A stretch of 42,574 nt of DNA, taken from NCBI GenBank assembly GCA_900545525.1, contig UQZX01000024.1:1-42574 (forward strand), given 5' to 3'. The notes beneath the pieces are model-generated. The model was not told the DNA's origin and ran no database searches. It worked only from the letters and a program-made list of their open reading frames with translations. Positions 24,257 to 32,484 of the stretch are shown here, in pieces. A program made the translations under genes and the position numbers. Source of the stretch: an uncultured Prevotella sp. (GTDB lineage Bacteria > Bacteroidota > Bacteroidia > Bacteroidales > Bacteroidaceae). Numbering within the stretch: position 1 is the first letter of the stretch; each line of letters opens with the position of its first letter.

Positions 24257-24916
24257 ATGGCAAAGAAAAAAGCAAGTAAGCAGAAGAAGATGAACGTCCG
24301 CGTAGACTTTACGCCTATGGTGGACATGATGATGCTTCTTATTACGTTCTTTATGCTCTGTACGTCTTTGAGCAAGCCGCAGACAATGCAGCTTACGATG
24401 CCGAGTAATGATAAGAACATCAGTGACGAGAACAAAAATGCTTCAAAGGCATCACAGACAATTACTATATATGCCTGTGCCGATGACAAGATTTGTTATA
24501 TAGAGGGTATTCCTGATTATGACAATCCTGCTTGTCTTAAAGAGACAACATGGGGCAGCAAGGGTATCCGCGACGTGCTTATCAACCACTTGACAGAGGA
24601 GGGTATTGCTCCTGTTGCCAAGATATTGGATGCAAAGCACAAACTCGAAGCTGAAAAGAAGAAGAACCCGAAACTGTATGAAGGTCCCGCTGGTGAGGAA
24701 AAGTTCCAGAAAGAACTTGCCAAGATTAAGTCCGGTGAGATTAATGGTGAGAAGATTCCGACCATGACAATCGTTATCAAACCTACCGACGGTGCTTCAT
24801 ATAAGAATGTGGTGGATGTTCTGGACGAGATGCAGATATGCAGTATAGGTAAATACGTAATCGACAAGATTCATGCGGACGACTTGAAGCTTCTTGGCTC
24901 AAAGGGTCTGAAATAA
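24257..24916 (+). CDS. exbD: ExbD/TolR-family proton channel subunit, second copy
   Basis: 219 aa, starting 2 nt after the first exbD. A Lys-rich head (AKKKASKQKKM) precedes VDFTPMVDMMMLLITFFMLCTS, with the key membrane Asp. The periplasmic domain differs from the first copy and contains a Lys/Glu-rich insertion (HKLEAEKKKNPKLYEG, EEKFQKELAKIKSGE). The two ExbDs are clearly paralogous but diverged, so they are not a recent duplication. It probably forms part of the same channel complex. Confidence 0.9.
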   Translation: MAKKKASKQKKMNVRVDFTPMVDMMMLLITFFMLCTSLSKPQTMQLTMPSNDKNISDENKNASKASQTITIYACADDKICYIEGIPDYDNPACLKETTWGSKGIRDVLINHLTEEGIAPVAKILDAKHKLEAEKKKNPKLYEGPAGEEKFQKELAKIKSGEINGEKIPTMTIVIKPTDGASYKNVVDVLDEMQICSIGKYVIDKIHADDLKLLGSKGLK

Positions 24917-24965
24917 TCAATATTGTTGACAAAGTATTAATATTAACCATTAAAACTAATAAACA

Positions 24966-25796
24966 ATGTCAAAGATAGATTTGGTATCGAACGACTGGTG
25001 CGACCTTGTCTTTGAAGGCAAAAACAAAGAATACGGAGCATATAAGCTTCGTAAAGGCACATCAAAGCGTAATATATTTGCATTGATAGTCATACTGCTT
25101 GCTACCGTCCTGCTTTTCCTTGGTGTTTCTATTGTACGTATGGTTGAGGCTGCTCAGAAAGATAAGTATACTGATGCAGTGGAGCTTTCGGCTATCGCAG
25201 AGACAAAGAAAAAGCCTGAGGTTAAGAAAGAAGTAGTTAAAGTTGAACCGAAAAAGGTTGTAGAGCAGGTTAAGAACTCTATCAAGTTTACACCGCCTGT
25301 CATCAAAAAGGACAGCGAGGTTAAACCTGAAGAGGAGCTTAAGCAGCAGGACGACCTTTCTAAGACAAAGACAGATATTGGTGCTATCAATGTGACAAAC
25401 GGTTCAGATGAAGGTGTTGTTATGAAGCTCGATGAGAAGATCAAGGAACCGGAACCAGTGAAAGCTGACCCGGTAGAGAACAAGGTCTTCGATGTTGTAG
25501 AGCAGCAGCCCTCGTTCCCCGGTGGTCCGGCAGCTCTTAACAGCTGGCTTCGTGAGAACATCAAGTATCCGGTTGTCGCTGCTGAGAACGGTGTTGAAGG
25601 ACGTGTAACTGTTCAGTTTGTTGTAGAACGTGACGGTTCTGTTTCCGGAGCACATGTTGTTAAGTCAGTGGATCCTTCTTTGGACAAGGAAGCTCTCCGT
25701 GTGGTTAGCCGCATGCCGAAGTGGATCCCCGGTAAGCAGAACGGACAATCAGTACGTGTTAAGTTCTTTGTACCGGTAACATTTAGATTACAGTAA
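24966..25796 (+). CDS. tonB: TonB energy-transducing protein
   Basis: 276 aa. The cytoplasmic head has the motif GKNKEYGAYKLRK, common in Bacteroidetes TonB; a single membrane helix lies at about 37-53 (FALIVILLATVLLFLGV). The Lys/Glu/Val/Pro-rich spacer spans about 65-165 (KKPEVKKEVVKVEPKKV). The C-terminal domain (about 185-276: QPSFPGGPAALNSWLRENI, then VEGRVTVQFVVERDGSV) contacts TonB boxes of outer-membrane receptors. It lies 49 nt after the second exbD, and the next gene starts 1 nt after its stop. The C-terminal domain resembles that of the 164-1336 protein, which is evidence for a shared receptor-binding role there. Confidence 0.92.
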   Translation: MSKIDLVSNDWCDLVFEGKNKEYGAYKLRKGTSKRNIFALIVILLATVLLFLGVSIVRMVEAAQKDKYTDAVELSAIAETKKKPEVKKEVVKVEPKKVVEQVKNSIKFTPPVIKKDSEVKPEEELKQQDDLSKTKTDIGAINVTNGSDEGVVMKLDEKIKEPEPVKADPVENKVFDVVEQQPSFPGGPAALNSWLRENIKYPVVAAENGVEGRVTVQFVVERDGSVSGAHVVKSVDPSLDKEALRVVSRMPKWIPGKQNGQSVRVKFFVPVTFRLQ

Positions 25797-25797
25797 G

Positions 25798-26757
25798 ATG
25801 ATTAAAAAGCTATTCAGCAACATATTTGTTGGATTAATTACATTAGGATTCTTCTCGGCTTGTACCGAGAAGAATCCTTCTAATAGAACTGATACCTATT
25901 CATCGGGCAAGATTGTATTTGCTGCTGATGAGAGTTTCAGTACTATTTTGGATGAGGAGCGTGCGGTGTTTGAGTCGAAATTCCGTGACGCGGAGGTTGA
26001 ACCCCTTTATACAAACGAGCTTGATGCCATAAACCTGCTTATGAAAGACAGTATTCATTTGGTGGTAGCGGCTCGTGACTTGACACAAAAAGAAAAGAAA
26101 AGCCTTGAATCGCGTAATTTAAAGGCAGTCACATTCCCTATCGGATATGACGGTCTTGCCTTTATAGTGAACAAGGAGAATACCGACACCTGTATTACGG
26201 TGCGCGATGTAAAGCGCATCCTTAGCGGTGAGGTAAAGAACTGGAGTGACGTTTATCCCGGTTCGAAGAGAGGTCAGATAGAAGTGATATTCGACAATAA
26301 GCAGTCGAGTGCCGTTCACTTCTGTGTTGATTCCATATTAGGCGGAAAACCCATTAACAGCGAAAATATCGTAGCCGGCAAGACAAGCAAAGAAGTTATA
26401 GACTATGTCGAGGCTACTCCCGGAGCCATAGGAATTATAGGCTCGAACTGGTTGTATGACGGTCGTGATACGACGAACATCACATTTAAGAAAAATATCA
26501 ATGTCATGGCAGTGTCAAAGATGGACACAGCCACACCGATGAACTCATGGAAGCCTTATCAGGCATATTTCCTCGACGGCCGTTATCCGTTTGTGAGGAC
26601 AATATATGCCCTTGTGTGTGACCCGCTAAGGGCGCTGCCAATGCACTTTGCCCAGTTTATCAGCGATCCTACGGGGCAGCTGATCATACTCAAGAGCGGT
26701 CTTCTTCCATATCGTGGTGATATTCAGATAAGGAGCATAAAAGTAAATCAGGAATAA
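25798..26757 (+). CDS. Periplasmic phosphate-binding-like (PstS family) lipoprotein
   Basis: 319 aa. The signal peptide has lipobox FSAC with lipid Cys22, so it is a lipoprotein. The mature part is a type II periplasmic binding fold: GKIVFAADESFSTILDEE, HLVVAARDLTQKE, FPIGYDGLAFIVNKENTD, RILSGEVKNWSDVYPGS, and a late LIILKSGLLPY. This follows the PstS/PBP-like_2 pattern, although the phosphate-binding residues cannot be fully assigned. It begins 1 nt after the tonB stop, so it belongs to the TonB operon. No pstC/A/B genes are near, so classical phosphate ABC uptake is not implied. Its place between tonB and a TPR protein suggests a link with nutrient sensing or TonB function. Confidence 0.8.
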   Translation: MIKKLFSNIFVGLITLGFFSACTEKNPSNRTDTYSSGKIVFAADESFSTILDEERAVFESKFRDAEVEPLYTNELDAINLLMKDSIHLVVAARDLTQKEKKSLESRNLKAVTFPIGYDGLAFIVNKENTDTCITVRDVKRILSGEVKNWSDVYPGSKRGQIEVIFDNKQSSAVHFCVDSILGGKPINSENIVAGKTSKEVIDYVEATPGAIGIIGSNWLYDGRDTTNITFKKNINVMAVSKMDTATPMNSWKPYQAYFLDGRYPFVRTIYALVCDPLRALPMHFAQFISDPTGQLIILKSGLLPYRGDIQIRSIKVNQE

Positions 26758-26808
26758 TAACAGCCGATATAACATATTGTATTAACTTAAAAACAGAAAA
26801 TAGGTAAT

Positions 26809-28242
26809 ATGAAAGCATTAAAATACATTTTGGCAGGTGCTATGGCGATAGGCTCATACACTGCATCGTTTGCGCAGCAGGACGTGAAGGCACAGATAGA
26901 TGCTATCACTAAGGTTATTGCTGACAACAAGAAAGATTTGAAGGCTGCAGAGCCTCTGGTAAAGGATTATGTAAAGGCGAACAAGAAGAACGCTGAAGCT
27001 CTCGTGGGTCTGGGACGTGCTTATCTTGCAATTAAAGATACGCTTAACTCAAAGAAATACGGTGAGATGGCAGTAAAGGTAAACAAGAAATATGGTGACG
27101 GTTGGATACTTCTTGGCGACATCGAAGCACTTAAGGATGACGGTGGTGCTGCCGCACAGCAGTATCAGCAGGCAATATATTTTGACCCGCAGAACCCTCA
27201 GGGATATATCAAGTATGCCTGGGTTTACCGCGGAAGAAGTCCCCAGCAGGCTGTAGAGCAGCTTGAGCAGCTGCGTACCATAAAGCCCGATTATCCCGTT
27301 GATGCAGAGGCAGGTCATATCTACTACCTTGCCAACAACCGTGAGAAGGCAAAGGAATACTATTCAAAGGTTGACGTAAACAAGCTCGACAAGAGCTATC
27401 TTTCGGAGTATGCACGCGCATTGTTGCTCACCGGTGACAACGACAAGTGTCAGGAAGTTGCTTCTTTTGGCGTTACAAAGTATCCGAAGGACGTTACTCT
27501 TAACCGTGTGGCAATGTTGTCATACAACTCTGCAAAGAAATACGACCAGGCAATAGTATATGCAGAGACCTTGTTCAACAAGACCGACTCTCTTAACGCA
27601 ACAGATTTGGACTACAGCAACTATGCTCTTGCGCTTCAGAAGACAAAGCAGTGGGACAAGGCAGTTGAGATGTACACTAAGGCTATGGAGCTTGTTGAAG
27701 GCGGACAGGATGCCAAAGCTCAGGTTGTGAAGATGATATCAGATGTCTACAAGGAAAAAGGCGACTTCGATACATCTATTGCCAAGTACAGCGAATATAT
27801 CGGTATGAGCAGCAAACCCACAGCCGGCGAAATCAACGGGCTTGCAAGTCTTTACATGGAGCAGGCAGCTGCCATTACAGGTGAGAAGCAGATAGAGGCA
27901 ATCAAGAATGCCATTGCAACCTATGGTCTGCTTGAGGAGAAATATCCGGAGCAGGCTGTGTTTGCCAACTTCCTGAGGGCAAAGCGTTCGGAACTGCTTG
28001 ACCAGGATCGTAGCAAGGCTCTTGCAAAGCCATATTATGAGAAAGTTGCAAGTCTGCTTGAAGCACAGGGAAATCTTGACGATACAGACAAGAGCCGCCT
28101 TGTTACGGCATACGAGTATCTGGCACACGTAAGCGTACTTCAGGACAACAACGACAAGGCTATTGAATATTGCGACAAGGCATTGGCTATAAATCCGTCT
28201 GCCGATATTGCAACACAGATTAAGAACGCCCTGAGCAAATAA
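26809..28242 (+). CDS. Exported tetratricopeptide-repeat protein
   Basis: 477 aa. A Sec signal peptide (KALKYILAGAMAIGSYTASFA, cleavage before QQD) precedes repeated helix pairs: EALVGLGRAYLAIKDTLNSK, GWILLGDIEALKDDGGAAAQ, QGYIKYAWVYRGRSPQQA, then KAVEMYTKAMELVEGGQ and a final DNNDKAIEYCDKALAINPS. These are TPR units, so the protein is a periplasmic scaffold. It is 51 nt after the PstS-like gene and ends at a strong terminator (28285), closing the exbB operon. Its conserved position suggests a role with the TonB/ExbB complex; no enzyme motif is seen. Confidence 0.85.
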   Translation: MKALKYILAGAMAIGSYTASFAQQDVKAQIDAITKVIADNKKDLKAAEPLVKDYVKANKKNAEALVGLGRAYLAIKDTLNSKKYGEMAVKVNKKYGDGWILLGDIEALKDDGGAAAQQYQQAIYFDPQNPQGYIKYAWVYRGRSPQQAVEQLEQLRTIKPDYPVDAEAGHIYYLANNREKAKEYYSKVDVNKLDKSYLSEYARALLLTGDNDKCQEVASFGVTKYPKDVTLNRVAMLSYNSAKKYDQAIVYAETLFNKTDSLNATDLDYSNYALALQKTKQWDKAVEMYTKAMELVEGGQDAKAQVVKMISDVYKEKGDFDTSIAKYSEYIGMSSKPTAGEINGLASLYMEQAAAITGEKQIEAIKNAIATYGLLEEKYPEQAVFANFLRAKRSELLDQDRSKALAKPYYEKVASLLEAQGNLDDTDKSRLVTAYEYLAHVSVLQDNNDKAIEYCDKALAINPSADIATQIKNALSK

Positions 28243-28284
28243 GAAGCAGCGGTAAAGCCCGCTTATTATTAAGGATATTATCAT

Positions 28285-28326
28285 AAGAAGTCCGCAACTC
28301 CGTATCTGGAGCTGCGGACTTCTTTT
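28285..28326 (+). terminator. Terminator of the exbB-tonB operon
   Basis: AAGAAGTCCGCAACTCC (28285-28301) pairs with GGAGCTGCGGACTTCTT (28308-28324) with one mismatch and a 6-nt loop, followed by a TTT run. A 17-bp stem this strong just after the TPR gene is a clear rho-independent terminator. Confidence 0.85.
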
Positions 28327-28368
28327 GGATTTTCCGGAATTTGGAGCGATACGTCGTCATTACTGTAT

Positions 28369-28613
28369 GCGGGCTGAAAGTCCAATGAGCGCATAGCCAA
28401 TGGCAACGCCATGGGAATGTGAGCACAGGTGAAACTGCGCCCTACAAGGGCAAAAGCGTTAAAAACAGGCATGCCGTCATTGACAGACAAATACACGGCA
28501 TGCTCTCAGGACTTACAGAAAAGACGCTTTTGCCCCTTCGGGGCGCATCTTTAATATAACAACTGCTCCCGGGGCGTTGCCCCGGGCTGTGTGCTCATTG
28601 GGCTTTCAGCCTG
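28369..28613. repeat. Large imperfect palindrome built of REP-like hairpins
   Basis: The left half (28369 to about 28474) and right half (about 28495-28613) are imperfect reverse complements. GGGCTGAAAGTCCAATGAGC (28371-28390) answers GCTCATTGGGCTTTCAGCC near 28593-28611. Each half carries its own hairpins: GCCCTacaAGGGC at about 28439-28451, GCCCC/GGGGC at 28532-28544, and CCGGGGC/GCCCCGG at 28569-28585. GGCATGCCGT and ACGGCATGC flank the centre. No ORF is present. The motif CGCCC-N-GGGCAAAAGCG recurs in REP-type repeats mobilised by RAYT transposases in many bacteria; the family link is inferred. Confidence 0.65.
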
Positions 28614-28725
28614 TAAAATAAGACATAGGATTTCAATTAGTTTTATATTACTCTGAATTTTGGATGCCCCTTTTTATTTCAAAGCAATGTAATAGGCTTG
28701 AGACTTTGTGTCAGATGTTATTTTA

Positions 28726-28960
28726 ACGTGAGTTCGACGAATTTATCTTGCCTGTTATATTACAAACCACCCCTGCCCCTCCTTTGGAAAAGGAGGGGAC
28801 GCGTAGGAATGGAGTAAGGAGTAAAGTGTTTGGGAGTTAAAGAAGTTATGGGAAGTCAGAAGAAGTTAAAGGACAAATGTCTGCATACAATGCCTGCGCA
28901 GTGTCCCCTCCTTTTCCAAAGGAGGGGCAGGGGTGGTTTGTAATATTCATCGAACTTACG
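28726..28960. mobile_element. MITE-like non-autonomous element with perfect 44-bp inverted repeats
   Basis: The arms 28757-28800 and 28903-28946 are perfect reverse complements (44 bp; both contain CCCCTCC, GGAGGGG and ACAAACC or its complement) around a 102-bp spacer without an ORF. Outer ends ACGTGAGTTCGACGA (28726-28740) and TCATCGAACTTACG (28947-28960) form a second, looser inverted repeat. An 8-bp direct repeat TTATTTTA sits immediately outside (28718-28725 and 28961-28968) and is a candidate target-site duplication. No transposase gene is present, so it would be moved in trans. Confidence 0.65.
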
Positions 28961-29204
28961 TTATTTTACACCGTCTTTTCCAGCACATCACGCATCGCAT
29001 ATACGGTTGTAGCTAAAACCCATGTTGTGCTTACACTTTGCAAAAAACATGTCTCTCATGTTTGCGATGTTTACGAAAAAGAAAGCTGGAGGACATAAAT
29101 ATCGCAAAGAATTGTGTGCAACCGTAAAATTATGAAGTACAGCGCGTTATGATATATATGCCGGATGTGAGCATTGAAAATAGCGTTTGAAATTATTAAA
29201 AACA

Positions 29205-29335
29205 CCCTTTCAGAGAGTGAAATGAGGCATGTTGTGATGCAATATGCCGCATTTTAGAGCCTGAAACGAGGCATTTCATACCCTGAAATGCCGCACTCTG
29301 TACCCTAAAAGTGGCATCTTTTTGAGAAAAACGAT
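29205..29335. repeat. Degenerate repeat array of 22-nt period, second locus
   Basis: Six consecutive units (starts at 29205, 29227, 29249, 29271, 29293, 29314), each 22 nt except one of 21. The clearest unit is 29271-29292, with arms GCATTTCA and TGAAATGC around TACCC. Unit starts share GCAT and most centres read CCTGAAA or CCCTAAA. There are no spacers, so it is not a CRISPR. The array shares period and consensus with 17846-17934. The rest of 28961-29546 holds no gene. Confidence 0.65.
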
Positions 29336-29435
29336 GCTCCGAATGATATTTTCGCACGTGCTTTTTGTTTTTATTGAACATCCGCTCACCTGCAGACTGC
29401 GTAGTTTGAGAAAAATCACGGCACTTTTTTGAAAT

Positions 29436-29473
29436 CACAATGACACCGTTACGGTGATATCAGTGTCATTGTG
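29436..29473. other. Strong hairpin, possible 3' end of the radical-SAM transcript
   Basis: CACAATGACAC (29436-29446) is the exact reverse complement of GTGTCATTGTG (29463-29473). A second hairpin, CACCG-TTA-CGGTG (29444-29456), overlaps the left arm, so the two folds partly exclude each other. It lies 74 nt beyond the stop of the minus-strand gene and lacks a T-run, so a terminator role is uncertain. Confidence 0.4.
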
Positions 29474-29546
29474 TCACATGCCGTATTCCAATTCCCTGTC
29501 CTTATCCGCACCTCTTACAGTTCAGGCAAAGCCGCTGTGAAAGGGG

Positions 29547-30326
29547 TCAATACGATGCCGTGCATGGTATCCCCATTGCCGTCACGCGGTCGCGTATGCC
29601 GTCGAGTTCCTCCCTTGTCGCCTTCTTTATGCCATGCTCCGGCGTCTCGCGGTCCACAGTATATATCATCACCTCCCGCGGACGGATGTATCTGACAGCC
29701 TCAAGCCACGGCGTTACGTACTCATCCCCCGTGTTGTCAACGCTCTCCCCGCCGGCAGTCCCTTTCATGAACATTGTCTGAACTATCACGTTTCCATTAA
29801 AAGAACGCATCGACTCTATGATTTTGTCCACGTCGTAGTGCCCGCCAACCGGTCTGTCAACCCGGCTTATATATTCCGCGTTCACCGTGTCCAGCTTCAA
29901 TATGTTGTTGTCTACGAGCATCAGGGCATCGTGCACATCCTTGAGATGAGCCTTTGTAGAGTTGCTCAAGACAGACACTTTCGCCTTCGGGCAATACCTG
30001 TCGCGCAGTGATATCGTGTCGTTTATAATCTCCGCAAACTGCGGGTGCGCCGTCGGCTCGCCGTTACCGGCAAATGTCAGTACGTCAGGCACGATGCCCT
30101 CCGCAGCCATTTCCTTCAGCTTGTCCTCCAAGCCGTCAGCAACTTCCTTCCTCGACGGGCGTCCCGACTTGGGGCGGTGGTCCGCGTTGAAGCCACATTC
30201 GCAGTATATACAGTCAAATGTACATATCTTTCCGTCTGCCGGCATGAGGTTTATGCCTAATGAAACGCCGAGCCGCCGGCTGTGTACAGGTCCGAATATC
30301 GGTGCCGGATATATCACTGTTGCCAT
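29547..30326 (-). CDS. Radical SAM family protein
   Basis: 259 aa on the minus strand. The 4Fe-4S site is CTFDCIYC (Cys35, Cys39, Cys42; CxxxCxxC), followed by an extra Cys44, then the SAM-binding region FAGNGEPTAHP, a typical GGE-like motif, and VLSNST. The N-terminus (GPVHSRRLGVSLGINLMP) resembles a family of stand-alone radical SAM proteins found across Bacteroidetes. No fused accessory domain and no obvious substrate clue. Its neighbours are transcribed in the other direction or are repeats, so context does not help. Confidence 0.8.
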   Translation of the reverse strand: MATVIYPAPIFGPVHSRRLGVSLGINLMPADGKICTFDCIYCECGFNADHRPKSGRPSRKEVADGLEDKLKEMAAEGIVPDVLTFAGNGEPTAHPQFAEIINDTISLRDRYCPKAKVSVLSNSTKAHLKDVHDALMLVDNNILKLDTVNAEYISRVDRPVGGHYDVDKIIESMRSFNGNVIVQTMFMKGTAGGESVDNTGDEYVTPWLEAVRYIRPREVMIYTVDRETPEHGIKKATREELDGIRDRVTAMGIPCTASY

Positions 30327-30360
30327 ATTCTCTATATATAATATAAGGTTTGATATCGCG

Positions 30361-30368
30361 CAAAGGTA
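30361..30368 (-). promoter_or_regulatory. Promoter -7 box (TACCTTTG) of the radical-SAM gene
   Basis: It is an exact box on the minus strand, 35 nt upstream of the start codon. No clear -33 TTG at the expected distance. It is divergent from the ftsX promoter about 45 nt away. Confidence 0.5.
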
Positions 30369-30410
30369 TACAAAAAAAGCATACGGCGGCTGTTAATAGT
30401 AGTTAAACCG

Positions 30411-30441
30411 TTGTCGGGCAGAAGTTTTTTTTGTTACTTTG
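30411..30441 (+). promoter_or_regulatory. Promoter of the ftsX cluster
   Basis: TTG at 30411-30413, 20 nt, then TTACTTTG at 30434-30441, one base off TAnnTTTG. The start codon of ftsX is 33 nt downstream. It lies back to back with the radical-SAM promoter. Confidence 0.5.
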
Positions 30442-30473
30442 CAGCAAATTAGGTGTGTTATAGCCATTAAGTA

Positions 30474-31352
30474 ATGAGCAATAAAAAGAAAAGAAGAAAC
30501 TGCCGGCACGGCTTGCAGGGCATAACGTTGTGCATCAGCACGGCACTGGTCCTCATTCTGCTCGGCATGGTTGTGTTTTCCGTCCTTACGGCGCAGAACC
30601 TTTCCGCATACGTAAAAGAAAATCTCACCGTGTCCATGATACTCAGTGAGGACATGAACAATTCCGAGGCATTGCAGCTTAGCAAGGACGTTGCAAGGCG
30701 CAAATACGTCAACAAGGTTAACTTTATAAGTAAGGAACAGGTGCTGAAAGAACAGACGGCAGCCATGGGGACCGACCCCAGCGAGTTCATCGGTGCCAAC
30801 CCCTTCGTGTCGTCTCTCGAACTCAGGCTGAAGGCGGGCTATGCCAACACCGACTCCCTGCGCTGGATTGTGAAAGACCTGAAGAAGAACAAGAAGGTCA
30901 CCGACATAACATATCCGCAGGACCTTATGGACAGCGTGAACAACAACCTCCGCAAGATAAACCTTGTGCTTCTTGTCCTCGCCGTGCTCCTTACCTGCGT
31001 TTCCTTCTCGCTGATAAACAACACGGTGAAGCTCAGCGTCTACGCCCGCCGCTTCAACATACACACGATGAAGCTTGTAGGTGCCTCGTGGAGTTTCATC
31101 CGCCGCCCGTTCTTACGTAAGGCGGTGACTATCGGACTTATAGCAGCCGTCATTGCCAACGCCCTGCTTGCTGCCGGCATATACCTCCTCTATACCTACG
31201 AGCCGGGTGTCATCGCCGTGATAACATGGCAGGTAATGGCTGTCACCGCAGCCTCCGTGTTTCTTTTCGGAATACTTATCACGCTGCTGTGCGCATGCTT
31301 CTCCGTGAACAAGTTCCTTAAGATGAAGGCGGGCGACCTGTATAAGATATGA
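30474..31352 (+). CDS. ftsX: Cell division protein FtsX
   Basis: 292 aa, four membrane helices: one near residues 15-40 (TLCISTALVLILLGMVVFSVL), then a periplasmic domain with the short charged segments expected (SKEQVLKEQ, DPSEFIGANP), then LVLLVLAVLLTCVSFSLI, TIGLIAAVIANALLAAGIYLL and VFLFGILITLLCACF. MKLVGASWSFIRRPFL is the typical FtsX cytoplasmic motif. FtsX with FtsE forms a complex that controls cell-wall hydrolases at the septum; ftsE is not next to it here. It heads a co-directional cluster that continues with a DUF3098 gene. Confidence 0.88.
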   Translation: MSNKKKRRNCRHGLQGITLCISTALVLILLGMVVFSVLTAQNLSAYVKENLTVSMILSEDMNNSEALQLSKDVARRKYVNKVNFISKEQVLKEQTAAMGTDPSEFIGANPFVSSLELRLKAGYANTDSLRWIVKDLKKNKKVTDITYPQDLMDSVNNNLRKINLVLLVLAVLLTCVSFSLINNTVKLSVYARRFNIHTMKLVGASWSFIRRPFLRKAVTIGLIAAVIANALLAAGIYLLYTYEPGVIAVITWQVMAVTAASVFLFGILITLLCACFSVNKFLKMKAGDLYKI

Positions 31353-31435
31353 CAAAAACAATATTCTAACATAAATACCATTTGCCGGCGGCTATGCTGC
31401 ATGCGTGCCGCCGCAGGTAAATAACGACAAGCAAA

Positions 31436-31672
31436 ATGGACAAAAAAAATCTTGCGTTTGATAAAACCAACTTTATCTGCCTCGCCGCAGGCATGTTGGT
31501 CGTAATAATCGGTTTCATACTGATGAGCGGAAGCGGTTCTTCCGAGACGACGTTCAATCCCGACATCTTCAGCCCCCTGCGCATAAAGGTGGCTCCCGTC
31601 GTATGTTTCGCCGGCTTCGTGTCGATAATCTTCGCTGTCATCCGTAAACCCAAAGACACAGACAAACAATAA
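31436..31672 (+). CDS. DUF3098 family membrane protein
   Basis: 78 aa with two membrane helices (FICLAAGMLVVIIGFILMSGS and VAPVVCFAGFVSIIFAVIRK). The motif NPDIFSPLRIKVAP between the helices is typical of DUF3098, a family that in Bacteroidetes sits between ftsX and uppP. It ends 3 nt before uppP. Function is unknown. Confidence 0.85.
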   Translation: MDKKNLAFDKTNFICLAAGMLVVIIGFILMSGSGSSETTFNPDIFSPLRIKVAPVVCFAGFVSIIFAVIRKPKDTDKQ

Positions 31673-31675
31673 GCA

Positions 31676-32473
31676 ATGAGTTGGTTTGAAGCACTTATCC
31701 TCGGTCTGCTCCAAGGACTTACCGAGTATCTGCCCGTAAGCAGCAGCGGTCATCTTGCCATCGGCGCAGCACTCTTCGACATCGAAGGCGAGGAAAACCT
31801 CACGTTCACCATCCTTGTACACGTAGCCACCGTTCTCAGCACGCTTGTAATCCTGTGGAAAGAGATAGCGTGGATATTCAAGGGGCTCTTCAAGGGGACG
31901 CTGAACAGCGAGACACGCTATGTTCTGAACATCATCGTCTCGATGATACCCGTGGGCATCGTCGGCGTGTTTTTCAAGGACAAGGTTGAAGAAATCTTCG
32001 GTTCCGGACTTTTCATCGTCGGACTGATGCTCCTCGTCACAGCTTTGCTGCTCACCTTTTCGTATTATGCAAAGCCGAGGCAGAAAGAACATATAAGTCT
32101 TAAAGACGCCTTCATCATAGGTCTTGCACAGGCAGCTGCCGTCATGCCCGGACTGTCACGGTCGGGCAGCACCATTGCCACCGGACTTCTTCTCGGCAAC
32201 AAGAAGGAGAGCCTGGCACAGTTCTCGTTCCTTATGGTGATACCCCCGATACTCGGCGAGGCACTTCTCGACACCGTAAAAATGGTAAAAGAAGGTGCAC
32301 AAGCCGCCGTCGGCGACATACCGCTGATGTCTCTCGCCGTGGGCTTCATCGCTGCATTCATTGCCGGATGCCTTGCCTGCAAGTGGATGATAAACATTGT
32401 GAAGAAAGGAAAACTCATATACTTTGCCGTCTATTGCGCCGTAGCCGGAGTTGTAACATTAATCCTGTCATAA
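31676..32473 (+). CDS. uppP: Undecaprenyl-diphosphatase UppP (BacA)
   Basis: 265 aa. The two BacA signatures are intact: GLLQGLTEYLPVSSSGHL at 10-27 and PGLSRSGSTIATGL with the conserved Arg near residue 160. At least seven membrane helices, with the enzyme in the inner membrane. It removes a phosphate from undecaprenyl diphosphate to recycle the lipid carrier for peptidoglycan and surface polysaccharides, and gives resistance to bacitracin when abundant. It starts 3 nt after the DUF3098 stop, and truB starts 12 nt after its stop, so they are co-transcribed. Confidence 0.94.
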   Translation: MSWFEALILGLLQGLTEYLPVSSSGHLAIGAALFDIEGEENLTFTILVHVATVLSTLVILWKEIAWIFKGLFKGTLNSETRYVLNIIVSMIPVGIVGVFFKDKVEEIFGSGLFIVGLMLLVTALLLTFSYYAKPRQKEHISLKDAFIIGLAQAAAVMPGLSRSGSTIATGLLLGNKKESLAQFSFLMVIPPILGEALLDTVKMVKEGAQAAVGDIPLMSLAVGFIAAFIAGCLACKWMINIVKKGKLIYFAVYCAVAGVVTLILS

Positions 32474-32484
32474 CTTCCCCGTAT

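Noticed and set aside
28877..29098. 73-codon plus-strand frame
   Set aside because: It begins inside the MITE spacer and crosses its right arm, so it is a product of the repeat.
29205..29335. CRISPR array
   Set aside because: Units run head to tail without spacers and differ from each other; no cas genes are present.
32368..32484. Longer truB start inside uppP
   Set aside because: The extension is antisense-like out-of-frame uppP sequence; the ATG at 32485 starts just before the conserved TruB motif.
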